Shown here: piece after piece, positions 58,192 through 64,000 of the stretch
How the letters are laid out: each line of letters starts with the position of its first letter
Numbering within the stretch: position 1 is the stretch's first letter
Assembly (NCBI RefSeq): GCF_900104595.1
Contig: NZ_FNVY01000002.1
Span: forward strand, 1 to 64,000
Source of the DNA: Enterococcus timonensis
GTDB lineage: Bacteria; Bacillota; Bacilli; Lactobacillales; Enterococcaceae
Length of the DNA: 64,000 nucleotides
Direction of reading: 5' to 3'
Program-made: the position numbers and the translations under genes
Notes under the pieces: model-generated
Seen by the model: the letters and a program-made list of their open reading frames with translations, nothing else
The model's database searches: none
What the model was told of the DNA's origin: nothing

Positions 58192-59685
58192 ATGAAGAAA
58201 TACTTTTTCTTTCGAATCATACGTTCTATAGTCAGTATTTTTTTAGTTACGACATTAACTTATGCACTAATTTATTCTTTGGTTCCTCGGCGAGCTATTT
58301 TTCAAAATGATTCAAACGTCTCGAAGCTCAAAGGTGATCCTGATAAATTAGAGGATTATAAAAATACGGCATATGGTCGGATGGACTACATTGATTATTA
58401 TGGTTCCAAACAGTTAGTCGAAAAAGTACAAGAAGATTATCCAGAAGTAACAACTGAAGATACCGCCGAAAATCGCGAATTATATCAACAATGGGCGGAT
58501 AATAACTCCGGTTGGGAAATCAAACAGTTTGAAATTAGCAAAGGTTTTTACGCGGTCAAAGAATTATCCTTGGTGACACGTGTTAGTCGTTTTTATAGTG
58601 ATTTAATTAAAATTGATCATCCTTGGAAAATAAATGATCCAGATAATCCTGATTTGAAACGCTCCATTAAAATTGAAAATGACGACTCAGTTGGTTGGTC
58701 GTTAGTTGGTTCTGGAACCCAACATAAATACTTAATTTATTTCAACAGCCAGTTTCCATATATTCATCAAAACATAGTTACTTTTAATTTTGGGACGTCC
58801 TATCCAACATTTGCCGGACTACCTGTACTAGATGTAATTTCTGACGGGCAAGGGAAAAATAAAACTGAACAAATTATGATTGATGGGAAAGAATTCAGAT
58901 CTAATGCTGATATTGCTTCTCGTGAATATACAATGACCAGTCAAATTTCTTCGTCAGCTAAAAAACAATATGACGACAATTACACAACAACGGAAAGTCT
59001 CCACGAAGATCCATCTATGGTAGGTACATCGATGCGGATGGGTATTGTGGGGGTTATTATTGCCTATCTAGTTGCAATTCCTATGTCGATTCTAATGGCC
59101 CGCTTTAAAGGGAAGTTAGTCGATAAGGTTGGGATTGCCATCGTTACAGTTTTAATTTCTGTACCTAGTTTAGCTTTTATTTATTTCTTCCGCTTTATCG
59201 GTAATAGTGCCTTTAATTTACCATTAATGTTTCCAACGCTTGGCGCGCAAGATCTTAAATCATGGATTATGCCAACGGTTATTCTTGGACTTCTTTCAGT
59301 TCCCGGACTTGTTATTTGGGTTCGCCGTTACATGATTGACCAACAATCAGCCGATTACGTAAAATTTGCTAAAGCAAAAGGCTTATCCGCTGGAGAAATT
59401 TCTCGTCGCCATATTTTTAAAAATGCGATTATTCCAATTGCCAATGGGATTCCTGGTTCTATTATTGGTGCAATTGGTGGAGCAACAATTACTGAAACAA
59501 TTTTCGCCGCTCCTGGTATGGGGAAAATGTTACCTGATGCTATTAAATCTCATAACAATCCAATCGTTATCGGTTTGGTCTTAATCTTTACGACAATTTC
59601 AGTTTTGTCGGTCTTCTTAGGTGATATTACTATGACGATTGTTGACCCACGGATTAAATTAAATACGTCAAAAGGAGATGAATAA
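58192..59685 (+). CDS. oppB: Oligopeptide ABC transporter permease OppB, with large insertion
   Basis: First Opp membrane subunit, 497 aa against about 310-330 for typical OppB. Helix 1 (about 8-30) and [14 protein letters not shown] are followed by roughly 240 polar, Asp/Lys/Tyr-rich residues (about 40-280) that should lie outside the cell, then the usual five helices with the EAA loop ([20 protein letters not shown]). The ATG 58192 follows TAGGAGG. The insertion is probably a real subfamily trait, as the frame is intact. Confidence 0.9.
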   Translation: MKKYFFFRIIRSIVSIFLVTTLTYALIYSLVPRRAIFQNDSNVSKLKGDPDKLEDYKNTAYGRMDYIDYYGSKQLVEKVQEDYPEVTTEDTAENRELYQQWADNNSGWEIKQFEISKGFYAVKELSLVTRVSRFYSDLIKIDHPWKINDPDNPDLKRSIKIENDDSVGWSLVGSGTQHKYLIYFNSQFPYIHQNIVTFNFGTSYPTFAGLPVLDVISDGQGKNKTEQIMIDGKEFRSNADIASREYTMTSQISSSAKKQYDDNYTTTESLHEDPSMVGTSMRMGIVGVIIAYLVAIPMSILMARFKGKLVDKVGIAIVTVLISVPSLAFIYFFRFIGNSAFNLPLMFPTLGAQDLKSWIMPTVILGLLSVPGLVIWVRRYMIDQQSADYVKFAKAKGLSAGEISRRHIFKNAIIPIANGIPGSIIGAIGGATITETIFAAPGMGKMLPDAIKSHNNPIVIGLVLIFTTISVLSVFLGDITMTIVDPRIKLNTSKGDE

Positions 59686-59686
59686 G

Positions 59687-60622
59687 ATGGAAGTATCAAA
59701 TAATAATGATAATCAAGGATTCTCCTTTGTTAAAATTGATCGTGCAGAATCAGAAAAAATTGATGCTCCAGCTTACTCCTATTGGCGCTCAGTTGCGCGG
59801 AAATTTTTCTCAAGTAAAGTAGCGATTGCCATGCTAGTTGTGATGGTAGCTGTTTTACTAATGAGTTTTATTCAACCGTTATTTAGTAATTTTGATTTAA
59901 TGGATGTGACTCATATTAATGATCTAAGCCGTCGCTATAACAAACCAAATGCTGAATTTTGGTTTGGGACTGACGATAGCGGGAACTCATTATTTGATGC
60001 CGTTTGGGCAGGTGCTAAAACATCTATTTCAATTAGTGTGTTAGCAACAATTATTACGACTTTTCTTGGAGTAGTAATCGGTGCAATCTGGGGAAGTTCT
60101 AAAAAATTCGACCGGGTGATGTTGGAAGTCTATAACGTGATTTCTAACGTGCCAACTTTACTAATCGTTATCGTTTTAAGTTATAGTTTTGGTTCTGGTT
60201 TTTGGAATTTACTTTTTGCCATGTGTGTGACTAGTTGGATTGGGACAGCGTATTTTATTCGGGTCCAAGTTATGATTCGTCGGGATCAAGAATATAATTT
60301 AGCTTCTAAGACATTAGGTACACCAAAAATGCGTTTAATTACTAAAAATATTTTGCCATATTTGACTTCAGTTTTAGTGACTGATATTTCTCGGTCATTG
60401 CCAAGTTTTATTTCTTACGAAACATTCCTTTCGTTTTTAGGTGTTGGACTTGGCGCAAACGTGCCGTCATTAGGTCGTTTGATTTCTAAATACACGACCA
60501 ATATGAGCAACCAACCATATTTATTCTGGATTCCAGTAGCTGTTTTAGCAACAGTGTCGGTTTCCTTATATATTGTGGGTCAAACACTGGCTGATGCCAC
60601 TGATCCACGAACACACATGTAG
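59687..60622 (+). CDS. oppC: Oligopeptide ABC transporter permease OppC
   Basis: Second Opp membrane subunit, 311 aa, six helices, N-terminal OppC-type segment [19 protein letters not shown] and EAA loop [27 protein letters not shown] lies 9 nt before ATG 59687; the ATG at 59678 directly touches that site and is excluded. It starts 1 nt after the oppB stop. Confidence 0.93.
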   Translation: MEVSNNNDNQGFSFVKIDRAESEKIDAPAYSYWRSVARKFFSSKVAIAMLVVMVAVLLMSFIQPLFSNFDLMDVTHINDLSRRYNKPNAEFWFGTDDSGNSLFDAVWAGAKTSISISVLATIITTFLGVVIGAIWGSSKKFDRVMLEVYNVISNVPTLLIVIVLSYSFGSGFWNLLFAMCVTSWIGTAYFIRVQVMIRRDQEYNLASKTLGTPKMRLITKNILPYLTSVLVTDISRSLPSFISYETFLSFLGVGLGANVPSLGRLISKYTTNMSNQPYLFWIPVAVLATVSVSLYIVGQTLADATDPRTHM

Positions 60623-60635
60623 GAGGAGGAGTAAG

Positions 60636-61733
60636 ATGACTGAAGAAGAAAACATTTTGACTGTTAAAAATCTTTCCGTCAGTTTTAAAGTACGGAACCG
60701 CACACTTAATGCGATTCGTAACGTCTCTTTAAACTTAAAAAAATCTGAAACCCTGGCTATCGTGGGGGAATCTGGTTCTGGAAAATCTGTTTTAACTCGT
60801 AGTTTTACTGGGATGCTTGAAGCAAACGGGGAAATGACGGAAGGAACAGTTGTTTATAACGGTCAAGTTTTAAGTGATTTGAAAAAAGATAAAGACTGGG
60901 AAGGGATTCGCGGAAAAGAAATTGCAACTATTTTCCAAGATCCAATGACTAGTTTAAATCCAATTAAAACTATCGGCTCGCAAATTGCTGAAGTCGTAGT
61001 GAAGCATCAAAAGAAAAGTAAAAAAGAAGCGAAAAAAATCGCTATTGATTTAATGGGTCGGACAGGAATTCCTAATCCAGACAAACGTTACAATGAATAT
61101 CCTTTCCAATATTCTGGTGGGATGCGTCAACGGATTGTTATTGCTATTGCTTTAGCATGTCGGCCTAATATTTTAATTTGTGATGAACCAACAACGGCTT
61201 TAGATGTTACGATTCAAGCACAGATTTTAGATTTAATTAAAGAGTTACAAGAAGAATATAATTTCACGACAATTTTTATCACTCATGACCTTGGTGTGGT
61301 AGCGGCGATTGCTGATCGGGTAGCTGTAATGTATTCCGGTGAAATCGTCGAAACAGGAACAGTAGAAGAAATTTTCTACAATCCAAAACATCCTTATACT
61401 TGGGCTTTGTTGTCCTCGTTGCCACAATTAGGCGATAAAGGGGACGCGTTGTATTCGATTCCTGGTACGCCACCTTCTTTATATAAAGAAATTGTCGGCG
61501 ATGCTTTTGCTCCGCGGAATCCTTTTGCGATGGAAATTGATTTTGAAAAAGCACCACCATTTTTCCAACTAAGCGATACGCATTTTGCTAAAACTTGGTT
61601 GATGGATCCAAGAGCTCCGGAAGCGAAAAAACCCGAAGCTATCACAAACTTGCACGAACATTTTACTCAATTGATGAAAGCTGATACGTTCCAAGTTTTC
61701 TCAGAAGAAGGAGGCGAAGCGGTTGGTAAATAA
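60636..61733 (+). CDS. oppD: Oligopeptide ABC transporter ATPase OppD
   Basis: ATPase of the Opp importer, 365 aa. Walker [11 protein letters not shown]-loop [10 protein letters not shown], signature YSGGMRQR, Walker [14 protein letters not shown], and the C-terminal oligopeptide domain (IPGTPPSL). This group often carries a Cys-rich iron-sulfur motif near the end; I see no such motif here. AGGAGGAGG precedes ATG 60636. Its last 11 nt overlap oppF. Confidence 0.93.
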   Translation: MTEEENILTVKNLSVSFKVRNRTLNAIRNVSLNLKKSETLAIVGESGSGKSVLTRSFTGMLEANGEMTEGTVVYNGQVLSDLKKDKDWEGIRGKEIATIFQDPMTSLNPIKTIGSQIAEVVVKHQKKSKKEAKKIAIDLMGRTGIPNPDKRYNEYPFQYSGGMRQRIVIAIALACRPNILICDEPTTALDVTIQAQILDLIKELQEEYNFTTIFITHDLGVVAAIADRVAVMYSGEIVETGTVEEIFYNPKHPYTWALLSSLPQLGDKGDALYSIPGTPPSLYKEIVGDAFAPRNPFAMEIDFEKAPPFFQLSDTHFAKTWLMDPRAPEAKKPEAITNLHEHFTQLMKADTFQVFSEEGGEAVGK

Positions 61734-62670
61734 AAATGAAGTTTTACTTTCAATCAAAGATTTAGAAATTGCTTTTGGTGAAGGAAAAAACCGCTTTGTC
61801 GCCGTTCAAGATGTCAACTTTGATATTTACAAAGGAGAAACTTTTTCTCTTGTTGGTGAATCAGGTTCCGGTAAAACAACGATTGGCCGGGCCGTCGTGG
61901 GTTTAAATCCAACGAGCAAAGGCGATATTTATTTTGAAGGTAAGAAAATTAATGGTCGTTTAAGTTCGAAAGAACGGGCGGACGTGATTCGTAATATTCA
62001 AATGATTTTTCAAGATCCATCGGCTTCGTTAAATGAAAGGGCCACTGTCGAATACATTATTTCTGAAGGATTGTATAATTTTAATTTATTTAAAGACGAG
62101 AAAGACCGGCTGCAAAAAGTTGAAAAAATTATTGAAGCAGTTGGACTTTTGCCGGAACACTTGTATCGTTACCCCCACGAATTTTCCGGTGGACAACGAC
62201 AACGGATCGGAATTGCTCGAGCATTAATTATGAGCCCAGAATTAGTTGTAGCGGATGAACCAATTTCTGCTTTAGACGTTTCCATTCGGGCGCAAGTATT
62301 AAACTTGTTGAAGAAATTCCAAAATGAGCAAGACTTAACTTATTTATTTGTTGCTCATGATTTATCTGTTGTTCGTTTTATTTCTGACCGGATTGCGGTT
62401 ATTCGTGCCGGACGTATTTTAGAATTAGCTGAGACGGAAGAATTGTTCAAAAATCCGTTGCATCCTTATACCAAAGCTTTGTTATCTGCTGTGCCAATTC
62501 CTGATCCAAAACTTGCTAAACGGAAAATTTTGACTGTCTATGATCCAGAGATGCACGATTATTCCGTTGACAAACCTGTTTTTCAGGAAGTAAAACCTGG
62601 TCACTTCGTTTATGGGAACGAAAGTGAACACGCGCAGTACGTCAAAGATTTGCAGGCGACGGAAAAGTAA
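61723..62670 (+). CDS. oppF: Oligopeptide ABC transporter ATPase OppF
   Basis: Second ATPase, 315 aa. Walker [10 protein letters not shown], signature [10 protein letters not shown], Walker [14 protein letters not shown] and the C-terminal domain shared by OppF. Start TTG at 61723 with AAGGAGG at spacing 8, inside the end of oppD. Confidence 0.93.
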   Translation: MVNKNEVLLSIKDLEIAFGEGKNRFVAVQDVNFDIYKGETFSLVGESGSGKTTIGRAVVGLNPTSKGDIYFEGKKINGRLSSKERADVIRNIQMIFQDPSASLNERATVEYIISEGLYNFNLFKDEKDRLQKVEKIIEAVGLLPEHLYRYPHEFSGGQRQRIGIARALIMSPELVVADEPISALDVSIRAQVLNLLKKFQNEQDLTYLFVAHDLSVVRFISDRIAVIRAGRILELAETEELFKNPLHPYTKALLSAVPIPDPKLAKRKILTVYDPEMHDYSVDKPVFQEVKPGHFVYGNESEHAQYVKDLQATEK

Positions 62671-62694
62671 TTTCGTCTGGATAGGAGTGATTTC

Positions 62695-62931
62695 ATGAGT
62701 TTCAACCATTTGTCTTTGGAGGAACGCAAGATTATTGAACGGGCCTTACACGAAAATTGGTCTTTATATAAAATTGCTAAAAAATTAGGTCGTCATCGCT
62801 CAACAATTGGCCGCGAATTAAAACGCGCCGGCATTGAAGTGGAAAATGAAGACGGCAAACGTGTCTTGCGTTATCGAGCAAAACTCGCCGAGCAAGAAGC
62901 ACAAAAAAGAAAATTATCAAGTCACATTTAA
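62695..62931 (+). CDS. Free-standing IS30-type helix-turn-helix protein
   Basis: A 78-aa protein that is little more than an HTH_38 domain as found at the N-terminus of IS30 transposases: FNHLSLEERKIIERAL then YKIAKKLGRHRSTIGRELKR, followed by a charged helix. No DDE catalytic domain follows; the next 50 bp are a terminator. It has its own AGGAGTGA site 24 nt after oppF and ends just before the operon terminator, so it is expressed as the last opp gene. It may be a domesticated regulator or the remnant of an IS30 element. Confidence 0.75.
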   Translation: MSFNHLSLEERKIIERALHENWSLYKIAKKLGRHRSTIGRELKRAGIEVENEDGKRVLRYRAKLAEQEAQKRKLSSHI

Positions 62932-62979
62932 AAAGCTCACGAAAAAATCTTATGGGAGATTTTTTCGGAGCTTTTTTTA
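62930..62979 (+). terminator. Rho-independent terminator of the opp operon
   Basis: AAAAAGCTC and CGAAAAAATCT pair with AGATTTTTTCG and GAGCTTTTTTT around a TATGGG loop, ending in a T-run. Confidence 0.93.
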
Positions 62980-63034
62980 TTTGGCTTGTAGAAGATTTTT
63001 TTTCGTTGTAAGGTAATAGAAAGGATGTGGTGAG

Positions 63035-63646
63035 TTGGAAGAAAATAAAAAATCAAAAAATATTGAGATGCCAAATGAGCCGACGAAAAATAAACATATT
63101 TTAATGCAGATTTTTATTTCTACATTGTATCTTAGTGCGTTTACTTTTGGTGGCGGCTACGTCATTGTGACTTTAATGAAGAAAAAATTTGTTGACGATT
63201 TTCATTGGATTGACGAAACGGAAATGTTAGATTTAATTGCTATTGCTCAATCGTCGCCAGGAGCTATTGCCGTTAACGGCGCCATTGTCGTAGGTTATAA
63301 ATTAGCTAGAATTCCTGGCGTTTTAGTGGCTGTTTTAGGAACAGTGTTGCCGCCATTTGTAATTATTTCTGTGCTGTCATTTTTTTATGAAGCTTTTAAA
63401 GAAAATATTTGGGTCAATTTAATGTTAACGGGCATGCAAGCAGGTGTCGGTGCTGTGATTGCCGCGGTAGTTTATGATATGAGTCGCAGTGTTTTTTCTG
63501 AGAAAAAAGTTAGTCTAGTAGCAATTATGATTGCCGCTTTTGTTGCTAATTATATTTTTAATGTCAATGTGATTTATATTGTGCTGATTTGTATTGGTCT
63601 GGGACTATTACAAGCGCTTTGGCAAAGGGGGCGCAGCGCGGCATGA
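63035..63646 (+). CDS. Chromate transporter subunit (short-chain CHR, first half)
   Basis: A 203-aa membrane protein of the CHR family, the one-domain form that works as a pair. Typical features: FTFGGGYVIVTLM, IAIAQSSPGAIAVNGAIVVGYKLA and LPPFVIISVLSFFY. Such pairs export chromate in some bacteria; the natural substrate in others is unclear. Start TTG 63035 with AAAGGA at spacing 9. Overlaps the second half by 4 nt (ATGA). Confidence 0.88.
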   Translation: MEENKKSKNIEMPNEPTKNKHILMQIFISTLYLSAFTFGGGYVIVTLMKKKFVDDFHWIDETEMLDLIAIAQSSPGAIAVNGAIVVGYKLARIPGVLVAVLGTVLPPFVIISVLSFFYEAFKENIWVNLMLTGMQAGVGAVIAAVVYDMSRSVFSEKKVSLVAIMIAAFVANYIFNVNVIYIVLICIGLGLLQALWQRGRSAA

Positions 63647-64000
63647 TTTATTGGAAATTATTTGTGAGTTTTTTAAAGATTGGTGCCTTTAGTTTTGGTG
63701 GCGGCTATGCAGCGCTGCCCTTAATTCAAGCCGAAGTTGTGGATGGTCATCATTGGTTAACGATGGCCAGTTTTACTGATCTGATTACGATTTCTCAAAT
63801 GACCCCGGGACCGATTGCGATTAATACGGCGACGTTTGTCGGAACTACTACCGGTGGAATCTTAGGAGCAGTGGTGGCGACAATCGGGGCAATTTTACCG
63901 TCTTGTATCATTGTCACAGTTCTAGCGTGGTTATATTTAAAATTCCGCAATATGAGTGTTTTACAAAAAGTTTTACAAACTTTGCGTCCGGCAGTCGTAG
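63643..64000 (+). CDS. Chromate transporter subunit (second half), cut by window end
   Basis: Starts at ATG 63643 in an ATGA overlap with the first subunit. The visible 119 residues show FLKIGAFSFGGGYAALPLIQ, ISQMTPGPIAINTATFVG and LPSCIIVTVLAWLYLKF, the same CHR domain as its neighbour, as expected for short-chain pairs. The 3' end is beyond the window. Confidence 0.88.
   Translation, partial: MIYWKLFVSFLKIGAFSFGGGYAALPLIQAEVVDGHHWLTMASFTDLITISQMTPGPIAINTATFVGTTTGGILGAVVATIGAILPSCIIVTVLAWLYLKFRNMSVLQKVLQTLRPAVV

Noticed and set aside
62695-62979. Complete IS30 element after oppF
   Set aside because: Only the HTH domain is present, with no catalytic domain and no flanking inverted repeats visible.

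Overview
The window is a chromosomal segment from a low-GC Gram-positive lactic acid bacterium, most likely of the Enterococcaceae. The evidence is RpoB and RpoC sequences of enterococcal type, both read from TTG starts, strong AAGGAGG ribosome binding sites, lipobox lipoproteins, and Bacillus-like gene neighbourhoods (veg-ispE-purR and radA-yacL-gltX-cysS-mrnC-rlmB-rae1) that lack disA, ispD, ispF and cysE. The species cannot be fixed from sequence reading alone. Start codons were re-chosen from ribosome binding sites where the longest reading frame was clearly too long.

Layout. 1-400: three tRNA genes (Leu, Arg, Pro) and terminators. 400-9300: birA, a zinc-ribbon protein, then rpoB-rpoC. 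9300-13700: a WYL regulator facing a GyrI-like ligand-binding protein, an HI_0552-family protein, a prepilin peptidase and an FGGY kinase. 13700-18730: veg, ispE, a zinc ABC transporter (adcACB) and purR. 18730-20840: repeat arrays, an RpiR regulator and an orphan antitoxin with a broken partner frame. 20840-32420: a beta-glucoside/beta-glucan oligosaccharide utilisation locus (GH1, GH5, LacI regulator, ABC importer, DUF624 protein, ROK kinase, GH3). 32460-33340: decayed genes. 33390-44780: yfhO, dut, radA, yacL, gltX, cysS, mrnC, rlmB, rae1. 45100-51700: a frameshifted secreted protein, an ABC-2-like membrane protein, a second GyrI-like protein, a Cof-type phosphatase, lrgAB, bioY, a lipoprotein and a Dps protein. 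51750-64000: a UvrA-like ABC ATPase behind an apparent attenuator, a phosphodiester glycosidase, a complete oligopeptide permease operon, a free-standing IS30-type HTH protein and a two-part chromate transporter cut by the window end.

The most unusual content is a family of about 120-bp structured repeats, present as at least 11 recognisable full copies plus two end remnants at five intergenic loci. All fold into one long hairpin: an outer stem, a 4-nt one-sided bulge starting with G, a 6-7 bp inner stem, a purine-rich arm paired with a pyrimidine-rich arm, and one of three exchangeable tip modules. The inner stem changes between copies with matching changes on the other arm, so the fold itself appears to be conserved. 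Four of five loci begin at the stop codon of the upstream gene, and copies are arranged head to tail with a 116-121 bp period. They recall, in general style, the EFAR miniature insertion sequences described in Enterococcus faecalis, but identity with that family could not be tested.

Other notable points are mutually exclusive hairpins in the UvrA-like leader, two secreted-protein genes broken at the poly-A run just after the start codon, a dUTPase whose natural start appears to be ATA, and identical LacI operator palindromes on both sides of the LacI gene.
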